This document shows positions 19,292 to 27,951 of a stretch of DNA of 64,000 nt, piece by piece. Source of the DNA: Methanohalobium sp. Its GTDB lineage: Archaea; Halobacteriota; Methanosarcinia; Methanosarcinales; Methanosarcinaceae. The stretch lies in the NCBI RefSeq assembly GCF_018609725.1, contig NZ_JAHENT010000045.1, positions 33,049 to 97,048 of the forward strand. Reading direction: 5' to 3'. Numbering within the stretch: the stretch's first letter is position 1; every line of letters starts with the position of its first letter. The notes below the pieces were generated by a model that worked only from the letters and a program-made list of their open reading frames with translations, was not told where the DNA came from and made no database searches. The position numbers and the translations under genes are program-made.

Positions 19292-20113
19292 TTAAATACG
19301 GATGGGGAGGTCATGGTTTTTTAAATATTCCTTTACACCAGGTACTGTATACTCACCGAAATGGAATATACTTGCAGCAAGCGCCGCATCCGCTTTTCCA
19401 CTGGTGAACCCTTCATACATGTGTTGAGGGTTACCTGCACCCCCTGAAGCTATTATAGGTACTTCAACAGATTCAGAAACCGCCCTTGTTACAGGTACAT
19501 CGAATCCATCATATGTGCCGTCTCTGTCCATACTTGTGAGCATTATCTCACCTGAACCAAGTTCTACAACCTTCTTTGCCCATTGAACAGCATCTATACC
19601 TGTGGGTTTACGACCTCCATATATAACTACTTCATACCATGCAGGCGTTCCATCTTCAAGGGTCAGAATTGTCTTGTCAGAATTATCTGCTACATTAGTA
19701 TTACGTTTACAATCGATTGCAGTTACTATACACTGTGAACCGAAAATGTCAGACGTTTCTTTAATAAGATTTGGATTCTTTACAGCCGATGTATTTATTG
19801 ATACTTTGTCCGCTCCTGCACGAAGAATCTGTCGTACATCTTCTACTGAACCAACACCACCACCTACTGTAAGAGGTATAAAGACTTCATCTGCTGTCCT
19901 TTCAATGACATCTATCATGGTGGTTCTGCCTTCATGGGACGCTGTGATATCCAGAAATACTATTTCATCCGCACCCTGTTCATTATAAAGTTTTGCAAAT
20001 TCTACAGGGTCACCTGCATGTCGGAGGTTAAAAAATTCTACCCCTTTTACAACAGTTCCTCCTTCGCTATCAAGGGTTACGTCAAGACAAGGAATTATTC
20101 TTTTTGTAAGCAT
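19292..20113 (-). CDS. hisF: Imidazole glycerol phosphate synthase, cyclase subunit HisF
   Basis: Histidine biosynthesis: with HisH it converts PRFAR and glutamine-derived ammonia to IGP and AICAR. The 273-residue TIM barrel begins [15 protein letters not shown] (catalytic Asp11) and has the second catalytic Asp in TAIDCKRN near residue 138, phosphate loops [12 protein letters not shown] and [17 protein letters not shown], and the barrel end [16 protein letters not shown]. No other his gene is adjacent, so the pathway is scattered. Confidence 0.97.
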   Translation of the reverse strand: MLTKRIIPCLDVTLDSEGGTVVKGVEFFNLRHAGDPVEFAKLYNEQGADEIVFLDITASHEGRTTMIDVIERTADEVFIPLTVGGGVGSVEDVRQILRAGADKVSINTSAVKNPNLIKETSDIFGSQCIVTAIDCKRNTNVADNSDKTILTLEDGTPAWYEVVIYGGRKPTGIDAVQWAKKVVELGSGEIMLTSMDRDGTYDGFDVPVTRAVSESVEVPIIASGGAGNPQHMYEGFTSGKADAALAASIFHFGEYTVPGVKEYLKNHDLPIRI

Positions 20114-20166
20114 GGATGAATGTTTATGAATATATCCCTATATTAATAGGTAATGCTAGACAATAT

Positions 20167-20874
20167 TTAGACAAGGAGTACCGCAATAACTCCTGCAAGA
20201 AAAATACCATCAAATGTTCCTGCTCCCCCTATACTGGCTACAGGGGCTCCAATGTCTCTGATTTTATCCAGATTGAATATATCCGCCCCTATAAGAGTGC
20301 CCAGTGTTCCTCCTGTGTAGGCTATAACAAAGATGAGGTCATGTGGTACTGAAAATACTGATACGATTAGTATAGCGCTCAGAGCAGCGGCAATCGGTGA
20401 AACCAGAACTGGTGTTACAATTCCAACCCCTTTGACAGGTTTTGATATTGAATAAGTCACAACCGAAACGAGTAAAATTCCAGCAATCGAATAAAAAAAT
20501 GCCCCAGGGAATTTCAACAGTAAATACAGGGATACAAGTCCGGGTATAACTGCACCACCCAGATTGACTGCAATAGTTGTCTGTTTTTGAACTGCTTTTT
20601 TGAAAGGAAGTTTATAAACCATACCCATAAAACGTACAGATTCTCTTTCTACAACTGGCTTACTGGATTTGAGTTTTTTAACCGGTATGTTAACATGGCT
20701 ACCAAAAAGGGATAAAATCAGTAGCAAAAAAGCATCATACCAAGCAAAACCAATTTTTGTAAAGGCGGTACTTACAAGGCTGAAAAAAAGAATCCCTACA
20801 ATAACTGATAAAACAATTAGCAGTAGAAACATGAAAACAATACTGAAAGGATTGTAAAATACACGTGAAACCAT
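20167..20874 (-). CDS. DUF1614 family membrane protein
   Basis: A 235-residue integral membrane protein with about six to seven hydrophobic helices. DUF1614 landmarks are the Gly-rich region AVNLGGAVIPGLVSLYLLL, SKPVKGVGIVTPVLVSPIAAALSAIL, and the end AYTGGTLGTLIGADIFNL...GGAGTFDGIFLAG. The function of the family is unknown. Conserved polar residues within helices suggest a transporter or membrane enzyme. The Shine-Dalgarno AAGGAG precedes the ATG. It lies between hisF and the DUF151 gene on the same strand. Confidence 0.82.
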   Translation of the reverse strand: MVSRVFYNPFSIVFMFLLLIVLSVIVGILFFSLVSTAFTKIGFAWYDAFLLLILSLFGSHVNIPVKKLKSSKPVVERESVRFMGMVYKLPFKKAVQKQTTIAVNLGGAVIPGLVSLYLLLKFPGAFFYSIAGILLVSVVTYSISKPVKGVGIVTPVLVSPIAAALSAILIVSVFSVPHDLIFVIAYTGGTLGTLIGADIFNLDKIRDIGAPVASIGGAGTFDGIFLAGVIAVLLV

Positions 20875-20904
20875 TGTTAACTCCTTTCAGATTCGAGTAT
20901 AATT

Positions 20905-21360
20905 TTAAAAGGTGTCAAGGGATTCTATATCCTGCAGACTATCTTTGTCTATAGCAACCGATTCAAATATATCTTCTTTAACATATATTGATGCCTCGGA
21001 CCTGAGAGCAAGTGCGATACAATCGCTGGGCCTTGCATCTATGTCCATTGAAAGCCCGTCTCTGTTAATCACCAGTCTGGCATAATAGGTATTTTCAATT
21101 TTATCATCAATAAATATGTTTACAACATCCGTTTCAAGCCTATCGAGGATAGATATCATAAGGTCATGGGTCATCGGTCTTGGCATGGTTTCCTGATTTA
21201 ATACCATGTTAATTGATAACGCTTCGGGATGACCTATATAAATAGGCATGATGCGCCCTGTGCTGTCTTCAAGCAAAACTGTTGGTGCACCAAACCCCTC
21301 TCTGACCCTGACAACATACACTCCCTTTACACTGACTTGTAGCATATCATCCTCAGTCAT
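20905..21360 (-). CDS. DUF151 bifunctional nuclease-family protein
   Basis: A 151-residue DUF151 protein, the family named after plant and mycobacterial bifunctional nucleases. Landmarks are VKGVYVVRVREGFGAPTVLLEDSTGRIMPIYIGHPEA, RPMTHDLMISILDRL and the motif IDARPSDCIALALRSEASIYV. The archaeal function is not established. The start could be ATG 21360 or ATG 21345; the second has GAGGATG close before it. The IS200/IS605 right end lies only about 45 bp upstream, so the native promoter may have been displaced by the insertion. Confidence 0.88.
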   Translation of the reverse strand: MTEDDMLQVSVKGVYVVRVREGFGAPTVLLEDSTGRIMPIYIGHPEALSINMVLNQETMPRPMTHDLMISILDRLETDVVNIFIDDKIENTYYARLVINRDGLSMDIDARPSDCIALALRSEASIYVKEDIFESVAIDKDSLQDIESLDTF

Positions 21361-21405
21361 ACATAATAATAATCATGCCTGTTATTAATATCTTATTGAA
21401 CTACA

Positions 21406-21421
21406 CCACGCTTACGCATGG
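21406..21421 (-). ncRNA. Right-end hairpin / likely 3' end of the TnpB guide (omega) RNA
   Basis: CCATGC-GTAA-GCGTGG on the minus strand is a 6-bp stem (one T-G wobble) with a GTAA tetraloop of the GNRA type. It overlaps the tnpB stop codon. In this family the guide RNA runs through the tnpB 3' end into the right end, so this is probably both the transposition hairpin and the guide scaffold. The guide would read the flank beyond 21406 toward DUF151. Confidence 0.5.
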
Positions 21422-22692
21422 AGATTTCTACGAGTGTTTATTTCATCCATTGGATGTATTTTATAAACATCGAATGTCAATAAACCTGTTTGTCGTAGAT
21501 TATAGGCGAATCGCCTGTAGCCTGTCCAAATGGCATTCTGTGATAGGTAACGGACCATGATATTTATTGCACTGTTTCTATCTCTATCGATCTCATTACC
21601 ACAATCACATGATAGGTTACGTTTGTAGAGAGGCATATCGTGTACCTTACCGCAAACGTAACAGATTTTTGAAGTGTAACTTTCATCAATTTTTGTTAAT
21701 TGTTTACCTAAAAATTCTGATTTGTAGGTCAAAAATTCGATGAAACGTGATATGTATCCGTTGTTCTGTGTGGAACGGTTCAAGGATTTCTGTCGGGATT
21801 TTGGTAGCTTTTTGGAGTTTATCATGTCCTTGACATCTAGATCTCCCACAATTATAGTGTTTGATCTGGTATTCTCGACCATTTTCCTGGATAATTTGTG
21901 CTGCCAATCTTTAATCTGATTATTTTTCTTTTTAGTCATCACTCGTATCGCATCATTTATCCTGAACCATCTGCGGCTGTATTTTTTGCAGTGGTCTCTC
22001 CTTGATTTTGCATGGTTTATCTTTTTGTCCCAATATTTGTCAAACCGTGGGTTTGTGATTTCAAGGATTTTTCCATCAGTGTTTACAGCAGTGATGGTTT
22101 TTGTAATACCTAGATCAATTGCTTGATATTTTTCATTGTCTTTGTAATTCGTTTGCGGAAATGTTTCATAAACTACCGATACGAAGAAGTCACCTTTGCC
22201 TTTGTATGGCTCGGAATTGAAGATTTCGGCGTGTTTTAAATTATAATTTTCGAGTTGTTGTGGAATATTAAAAGAAAGAGATGTCTTATTATATCTATGG
22301 CTGAATGTTATTTTTCCATTTTCTATTTTGAATCCACTCTGGTTATATAGAATAGTTAAAAAATACACACTTTTCTTGAATCTGGGTGGTTTTGCATTCT
22401 TATCACCATTTTTTCTTAATCAAAAAAATGATTTGTAGTTTGCATCCAATTTTTGCAGTACACCCTGAAAGGTCTTGGAATAAAGTGAATATAGAGATGG
22501 ATATTGTTCTTTTAATATCGCAAGATTGTCCTGTTGATGGCTATATTTTATATTCTTACGTTCACGCTTCCATACTTCTTTCCTTTCAGACAACGATAAT
22601 TTGTAAATCAAGGTGTATTGTTTTGGTAGGTTCCAGAGTACATCCAATTGTTCATTGGTCGGTTTTATCTTATATTTCTTTGTCAGAAGCAC
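21412..22692 (-). pseudogene. tnpB: tnpB, RNA-guided nuclease gene split by an in-frame TGA
   Basis: Two ORF-track entries (22420-22692 and 21412-22368) are in the same frame, separated only by TGA at 22420-22422. The join reads LDANYKSFF-stop-LRKNGDKNAK, as in intact TnpB proteins. Together they form about 426 codons with an N-terminal helical domain, RuvC-I AIDLGITKT, IIVGDLDV at RuvC-II (Gly where Glu is common), a Glu in KIDESYTSK that may be the relocated catalytic Glu, a zinc finger CYVCG...CDCG, and RuvC-III DRDRNSAINI. A single base change such as TCA to TGA would explain the break. A sequencing error or recoding cannot be excluded. Confidence 0.85.
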
Positions 22693-23098
22693 TTTTTACA
22701 CCTTGATTATCTATATAGCTTTTAAGAACATCTAGCGTAACCTGACCTGTTGTTGCCAGAAAGTAAGACCTTGACCAGAAGGCATCTTTACCTAATATCT
22801 CTTTTACTTCTGGGTAGTTCCTGCGTATTTCTCTTGATGTTAAGCTTTTTATTGAATTGATATATTTTGGAATATCGAGTGATGGATTAGATTTGAAAAT
22901 CATATGGAAATGGTCTTCATCACATTCGATGTTCAAAACATCAACATCAAAGGTTTGGATGATTTCATTTATTTTTCTTTTCAGTAAGTCTATAACATCT
23001 GGGTTTTTCAAAGCGTTCCTTCTGCATTTTACACATTGTACAAAATGATAATTTAGTGAATATACAGAATGACTACTTTTATCTAAATTATAGTTCAT
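22670..23098 (-). CDS. tnpA: IS200/IS605 transposase TnpA (Y1 HUH)
   Basis: A 142-residue single-strand transposase. The HUH motif is HFHMIF near residue 63, and the catalytic Tyr lies in LKSYIDNQG near residue 128. SLNYHFVQCVKCRRNAL is the usual N-terminal strand. Length and motifs are complete, so this copy could be active and could mobilise related elements that lack tnpA. It overlaps the tnpB start by 23 nt. Confidence 0.95.
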   Translation of the reverse strand: MNYNLDKSSHSVYSLNYHFVQCVKCRRNALKNPDVIDLLKRKINEIIQTFDVDVLNIECDEDHFHMIFKSNPSLDIPKYINSIKSLTSREIRRNYPEVKEILGKDAFWSRSYFLATTGQVTLDVLKSYIDNQGVKSASDKEI

Positions 23099-23182
23099 AG
23101 TTACATAATATTTAACATAACTGTAACTATAAAAAATTGTTTTGTGATTAATTATGTGACAATATCTATAGAAGTCTTTTAA

Positions 23183-23204
23183 TCCCCTACCTTTTGGAAG
23201 GGGA
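23183..23204 (-). repeat. IS left-end subterminal hairpin
   Basis: On the plus strand TCCCCTACC-TTTT-GGAAGGGGA forms an 11-position stem with one A-A mismatch and a TTTT loop, 3 nt from the pcm stop codon. Position and shape fit the left-end hairpin recognised by TnpA. It may also act as the pcm terminator. Confidence 0.6.
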
Positions 23205-23206
23205 CT

Positions 23207-23857
23207 TCACGACTTCATGTTAAAACCGTATTTCCCGGTGAGTGGTACAAACATTACACCACCTTCTTCATTTTTACTGATAGAGCCGTCAAGCTCCTTT
23301 TTTATCTGATAGAGGTCCTGGAAATAGAAACCCACCGGTATAACCAGTATCCCTTCAGGCTTTAATTGATTCAATAAACTGTCAGGAACATCTGGTGCTC
23401 CTGCTGTTACAAGTATCCGGTCATAGGGTGCATATTCCGGATATCCTTCAGAGCCGTCACCATGGATTACCGTCACATTACTGTATCCTGCATTTTTAAG
23501 ATTGTTTCTGGAAAAATTAACTAGTTCCTCGGTGCACTCTATCGAATATACATGTCCTGATTCACCTACAAGTTCTGATATTACAGCTGCATGGTAACCA
23601 GAACCAGTTCCCACTTCAAGAACAACATGCCCCTCATTTAAATCAAGTAAATCACACATCATTGCTACCATATGAGGAGCAGAAATCGTTTGATTTTGCC
23701 CTATCATTATAGGGGCATCCACATAAGCATCTATTAGTGAATCTGATGGAACAAAAAAGTGTCTCGGGACACGATACATAGCATCCAGTATTTCCTGGCT
23801 CAGACCTTGATATTTAAGAGAGTCTATAAGCCTTAACCTTTCCTCTTTATACTCCAT
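23207..23857 (-). CDS. pcm: Protein-L-isoaspartate O-methyltransferase
   Basis: Repairs isoaspartyl residues in aged proteins using SAM. Its 216 residues show the family pattern: [14 protein letters not shown] near 25, [16 protein letters not shown], motif [19 protein letters not shown] near 80, SIECTEELV, and VIHGDGSEG. Its ATG lies inside the 3' end of the HVO_0476-type gene (25-nt overlap), so the two are coupled. The IS200/IS605 left end begins 3 nt after its stop. Confidence 0.95.
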   Translation of the reverse strand: MEYKEERLRLIDSLKYQGLSQEILDAMYRVPRHFFVPSDSLIDAYVDAPIMIGQNQTISAPHMVAMMCDLLDLNEGHVVLEVGTGSGYHAAVISELVGESGHVYSIECTEELVNFSRNNLKNAGYSNVTVIHGDGSEGYPEYAPYDRILVTAGAPDVPDSLLNQLKPEGILVIPVGFYFQDLYQIKKELDGSISKNEEGGVMFVPLTGKYGFNMKS

Positions 23858-24474
23858 GCAGTTCTACCCCGATGTTTTTCTCTAAAAATTTCCTGTGCGA
23901 AAAGACGTTTAATGTATTTTGCTTCCACAACATCTCCATCTTTAATCCTGAATCCATTGTTTCTGATTTTTATTCTTGTTATTACAAAGGAAATATCATC
24001 GAAATTGTATTTTTCACCCACAACAAATTCATAACCACCTGATACTCTTTTGGTTATAGAATATGTTTTCTGGTCGGAATGAAGTGCAATTTTTACATCG
24101 ACTTCATCTATAGCCCTTCCCCAAACTGAGTCAATATAATCTACCTCTGCTGAATCCACACGTTTTCCTTGTGACTCAATAGAAGTTACAATTATAGGAT
24201 ACACTTCTTCTGAAACCCCATCATCAACCACTATTTCATCATCTACTTCTACCAGTTCACCTTTATACATCAGGCTTGTATGAGTAAAAGTTTTTTCGCC
24301 TTTACTTATTACCGTTTTTATATAAACGGGTTTTTCCTTTTCGATTCTTGGTGAATGTATCTCTTCGCATTCCTTGCATTTTACAAGGATATTCTGACCG
24401 GATTTTAAAACTTCATGTAAAACAGGTATATCTGGTGAACATGATGGACATTCAACTTCAATTTCATCATTCAT
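23833..24474 (-). CDS. HVO_0476-family zinc-finger protein
   Basis: A 213-residue euryarchaeal protein with an N-terminal zinc ribbon (CPSC near residue 9 and CKEC near residue 33), then repeated beta-rich segments with VDDEIVVDD and [17 protein letters not shown] near the C-terminus. It matches what I know as the HVO_0476 zinc-finger family, of unknown function. The 25-nt overlap with pcm, an arrangement I recall from other euryarchaea, suggests a link to protein repair or translation quality. Confidence 0.8.
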   Translation of the reverse strand: MNDEIEVECPSCSPDIPVLHEVLKSGQNILVKCKECEEIHSPRIEKEKPVYIKTVISKGEKTFTHTSLMYKGELVEVDDEIVVDDGVSEEVYPIIVTSIESQGKRVDSAEVDYIDSVWGRAIDEVDVKIALHSDQKTYSITKRVSGGYEFVVGEKYNFDDISFVITRIKIRNNGFRIKDGDVVEAKYIKRLFAQEIFREKHRGRTAWSIKRKG

Positions 24475-24604
24475 AATATAACTCTCCTTTATCCAGACCT
24501 AAATTATAATTGAACTACAGCAATCAATTATTTAAAGTGATAATTGTTTATAAAAATAAATAACCAGAACGGTTATAAATGATTGTTTAAACAAATAGCA
24601 AACG

Positions 24605-25480
24605 TTATTTTTTACCTGATGCATGAGAAGCTATAAATTCACGCATCAATTTTGCACCAAGTATAGCGGTTTGACCTGTATCATAGTCCGGAACTATTTC
24701 CATTAAATCAAATCCAATTGACATTGGTGCCAGTGCATGTATAATATGCCTGACATCAAAAGGATCTAAGCCGAATGGTTCAGGAGTTCCGGTTGCAGGT
24801 GTATGGGTAGAATCAACTGCATCCATATCCAGTGAGAGATATATGGATTTACTATTTAGATATTCTACAATTTCAGATATTACAGTATATATTCCCTGTC
24901 TTCTTATATCTTCAGGAGTGTAGAATTTTATATTGTTATCCCTTGCAAATTCCCATTCTTCTCTGGTGCCACTGCGTACCCCAAGTAATACATAATTGCT
25001 GCTGATATCGTCTGTAATATGTCTGGAAACCGATGCATGACTGTGTTTTACACCATCAAACTCTTCACGAAGGTCAAAATGTGCATCCAGTACAACAACA
25101 CCGAAATCATCACCTGCATTTTCTTTGCACGCTTTGACACACGGATAAGTCAGGGAATGCTCTCCACCGACCATCAACGGTATTTTATAATTCCTTAACA
25201 ATGAATCCACTTCATTATAAAGTTCTCTGAGTGTATCATCAACTGATACAAAGGTTTCAAGATTTCCAGCATCATGGATATTTAAATCCACAAAATCAAT
25301 ATCAAAATAAGAATTATAGCTTTCAAAATTTGATGATGCTGTGCGAACGGAATCAGGTGCCCAGCGACTACCTGCACGATAAGATGAAGTTCCATCAAAT
25401 GGAACTCCAAATATTACATATCTGGCAGATTCATAATCCGCCAGTGCATCCATTATACCCGGCTGGTAAAACATATACAT
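24605..25480 (-). CDS. speB: Agmatinase / agmatine ureohydrolase family
   Basis: Ureohydrolase that splits agmatine to putrescine and urea. The 291 residues contain the dimanganese ligands in order: GGEHSLTYP (His, near 105), LDAHFDLREE (Asp-His-Asp, near 130) and SLDMDAVDSTHTPATGTPEP (Asp-x-Asp, near 216), plus MEIVPDYD. Several Met codons at the start (MYMFYQPGIMDALADYE) leave the exact N-terminus open. It lies 21 bp downstream of the aIF5A gene on the same strand. aIF5A is modified on Lys from polyamine precursors, so the pairing is meaningful. Confidence 0.93.
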   Translation of the reverse strand: MYMFYQPGIMDALADYESARYVIFGVPFDGTSSYRAGSRWAPDSVRTASSNFESYNSYFDIDFVDLNIHDAGNLETFVSVDDTLRELYNEVDSLLRNYKIPLMVGGEHSLTYPCVKACKENAGDDFGVVVLDAHFDLREEFDGVKHSHASVSRHITDDISSNYVLLGVRSGTREEWEFARDNNIKFYTPEDIRRQGIYTVISEIVEYLNSKSIYLSLDMDAVDSTHTPATGTPEPFGLDPFDVRHIIHALAPMSIGFDLMEIVPDYDTGQTAILGAKLMREFIASHASGKK

Positions 25481-25501
25481 TTATTTATTTTTTGTAAGTA
25501 G

Positions 25502-25888
25502 TTATGTTCTCATTTCTATCTTTTTATTACCCATCGCTGTAATATAGGTGATTTCTTCACCTTCTTTTACATTATCTTTATATTCTTCAGGAACAGGAAG
25601 TTCAAAAGTTGAATAATCATCCATATCCATTAATTGAGCAACGCTTCCATCAAAGGACAAAACCTGTGCACTTTTACGCTCTACAACCGGTGTATAAATT
25701 TTTGATGATACTGAGCTTACTATAGAGCGTTTTTGACCATCAAAAATCCCTATGGCATCAATTCTTGCTTTTGCAGACCCATGTTTACCGGGTTTTGATT
25801 TAGAAATGCTTTTTATTAGACAGGGTTCGTCGTCTATTACTACATATCTTCCTTCTTTGAGTTCTTTAACTGTTATCTGTTCTTTCAT
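25502..25888 (-). CDS. eif5a: Translation factor aIF5A (hypusine-containing)
   Basis: Elongation and termination factor that rescues ribosomes at difficult peptide bonds. The 128 residues begin MKEQITVKELKEGRYVVIDD and have the hypusination loop SKPGKHGSAKARID with the target Lys at residue 35, followed by an OB-fold C-domain (YITAMGNKKIEM). A strong AAGGAGG precedes the ATG. The agmatinase gene follows. Confidence 0.97.
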   Translation of the reverse strand: MKEQITVKELKEGRYVVIDDEPCLIKSISKSKPGKHGSAKARIDAIGIFDGQKRSIVSSVSSKIYTPVVERKSAQVLSFDGSVAQLMDMDDYSTFELPVPEEYKDNVKEGEEITYITAMGNKKIEMRT

Positions 25889-26091
25889 TTATATAATCCT
25901 CCTTGTAACAAATTAACTTTACAAATGTTTGTCGTGACCTACGCTTATAATGAAGCTATTCCATATATCAAGTTATCGAATAAGAACAAATCATGTTTGG
26001 TATTTGACCTTTATAAACCGATTCATCGTTATTTATTACAGATGTAATGCACAATTTAATACATATATTTTTATTTTAAAGATGATACATT

Positions 26092-27807
26092 TTAAACAAC
26101 TGACCAATCAATACCAAGTTCATCCAGTTTATTAGATTCTGGAACACCTTTTTTATTCCATCCACGGAAATGATAATAATCTGAAACCGCCTTTTTAAAT
26201 TCGTTTTTATCAATACCATCATCATCAAAAAAACGTTCAGGGAGTTTATCATCAGAGACTGTGAAACCTGACCTGTTATTGAATAGCCGTTCAAGGTTCC
26301 ATGTACGCTCCCCTGAACGCAATAAATCCTCTGGTGTGTAGTAAACACCTGTGACAGAACTTAGCATCGATGCCATTATAGTTTCATCAAGTGCAAACAT
26401 CGAATAATTACAAAGAGATAATGAATCGATTGCAGCTATAAGATTCTGGAAATACTGCAAAAGTCCGGCTTTACCACTAAAAGTCTGTCTGTCCAGAAGT
26501 TTTGGTTTGCCCAGTACCTCTGGAGCTATCATATAGGAATCTCTATAACATCCACCATGATTGGATGTAGCATATCCAAGAGCCTGTCCCTGTATTCCAC
26601 GTGGGTCATATCCTGGTAATTCAAGGGATTTTACACTCATACTCAAATCATTACCTCTTGCATTCATGAAAGATGATGAACCGTTACAGAGTTTACTTTT
26701 ACCTTCTCCTATATCCTCTATTATCTGTAAAAGGTTTTCAGAGCCAATATTCTTGGATGTCAGTTCCAGATATGATGCTATTGTAGAACCACATGATACA
26801 GAATCAATACTATAGTCTCTACAAAGGTCACAAGCTTTTATAATAGTGTCAAAATCATTGTTACCCACAGCAGGACCAAATGCCCATATGGTATCATAAT
26901 CCGGTATTAGCCTGTTATCTTTTGTTTGGAATTTACACGCTATAGGACAACCCGAACAACCAGGTAGTTTTTCAGTGTCATAATTGTTTTTGATGTATTC
27001 TGCAGAAAGCAAATTTATACCGCCAAATGAAGAATATCTGAAATTATATGCTGGAAGTACATTCATATAATTCATAAGAGCCATAAAAGCAGATGTCCCA
27101 TAGACTTTCAAACCCTTTGATACCAAAGGATTTGCATCAAGCAACTGTCCAGCATGGGTCACCGTTTTTCCAAATTCAGTTTCATCAAAGATGTATGGTT
27201 TATTGTTCCCTTTTACCACTATAGCTTTAAGGTTCTTAGAACCTGCTATTGCTCCAAGTCCCCCTCGCTCTGATGAATACAGATAGTCATTTACTATATT
27301 TGCCAGCAGTATCTGGTTTTCACCCGATTTGCCTATACATGCAACTTTTCCCCCATCATGCAGAATATCAGTTGTTTCAACTGTATTTTTGTTCCACAGG
27401 TGTGTGGCGGATTTTAATTCTACATAATTATCTTCGATTTGCAGGTAAACCGGTGATTTGGCTTTCCCTTTGATAACAAGCGCATCAATACCTGCACGTT
27501 TCAATTCTTTTCCAAAAAATCCGCCGGTTTCTGCACTAAAAATTGTATTTGTTAGAGGGGATTTGGATGTTATAGAACACATTCCAGTGAACGGGGTATC
27601 TGTTCCTGCAAGGGGTGATGTTGTTACAATAAGTGGATTATCGGGATTTAGTGGGTCTACACGAGGCGAACATAAATCACAAAGTATCCTGACACCAAGC
27701 CCGCGTCCTCCTATATAAGCACAGAGCTTTTTTTCATCAGTAGTGGTTTCTGTTACTGTACTGCTGCTGAGGTCAACTGTAATTGTCTTTCCCATCCATC
27801 CATACAT
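26092..27807 (-). CDS. aor: Tungsten-containing aldehyde:ferredoxin oxidoreductase
   Basis: Oxidises aldehydes to acids with reduction of ferredoxin, using a tungsten bis-pterin cofactor. The 571 residues have the AOR plan: an N-terminal beta domain (GGRGLGVRIL, TSPLAGTDTPFTGM), a 4Fe-4S motif CSGCPIACKF near residue 283, YDTIWAFGPAVGN, LPGYDPRGIQGQALGYATSNHGGCYRD, and the last cluster Cys in LSLCNYSMF near 466. It stands alone with no cofactor genes nearby. The substrate is unknown; scavenging of 2-oxoacid-derived aldehydes alongside the pyruvate oxidoreductase is plausible. Confidence 0.93.
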   Translation of the reverse strand: MYGWMGKTITVDLSSSTVTETTTDEKKLCAYIGGRGLGVRILCDLCSPRVDPLNPDNPLIVTTSPLAGTDTPFTGMCSITSKSPLTNTIFSAETGGFFGKELKRAGIDALVIKGKAKSPVYLQIEDNYVELKSATHLWNKNTVETTDILHDGGKVACIGKSGENQILLANIVNDYLYSSERGGLGAIAGSKNLKAIVVKGNNKPYIFDETEFGKTVTHAGQLLDANPLVSKGLKVYGTSAFMALMNYMNVLPAYNFRYSSFGGINLLSAEYIKNNYDTEKLPGCSGCPIACKFQTKDNRLIPDYDTIWAFGPAVGNNDFDTIIKACDLCRDYSIDSVSCGSTIASYLELTSKNIGSENLLQIIEDIGEGKSKLCNGSSSFMNARGNDLSMSVKSLELPGYDPRGIQGQALGYATSNHGGCYRDSYMIAPEVLGKPKLLDRQTFSGKAGLLQYFQNLIAAIDSLSLCNYSMFALDETIMASMLSSVTGVYYTPEDLLRSGERTWNLERLFNNRSGFTVSDDKLPERFFDDDGIDKNEFKKAVSDYYHFRGWNKKGVPESNKLDELGIDWSVV

Positions 27808-27924
27808 ATTGATTTATCCCGCATTTTATAACTGTAATAAACTATTATGAGTGAAATTTAAGATTAAAATTTTAAATTCTGGATAATAATAAATACACTA
27901 TTAAATTTGAATGTTTCCAGATGG

Positions 27925-27936
27925 TTTATATAAAAA
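27925..27936 (+). promoter_or_regulatory. TATA box of the antiporter gene
   Basis: TTTATATAAAAA is centred 22 nt before ATG 27952 and only 10 nt before GTG 27940. This favours ATG 27952 as the start of a leaderless message. Confidence 0.5.
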
Positions 27937-27951
27937 TAGGTGCGAAGAGAT

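Larger units (their letters stand above)
21400..23205 (-). mobile_element. IS200/IS605 family insertion sequence (tnpA + interrupted tnpB)
   Basis: On the minus strand the element reads left-end hairpin (23183-23204), tnpA, a 23-nt overlap, tnpB, and right-end hairpin (21406-21421). It has no terminal inverted repeats and no visible target duplication, as expected for single-strand transposition by HUH enzymes. It is inserted between the pcm stop, 3 nt from the left hairpin, and the DUF151 start. tnpA looks intact, while tnpB carries one in-frame TGA. Exact ends are uncertain by a few tens of bases. Confidence 0.85.

Noticed and set aside
22420-22422. Selenocysteine decoding of the TGA in tnpB
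   Set aside because: TnpB has no known Sec form, the position is not catalytic, and I see no SECIS-like hairpin. Mutation is simpler.
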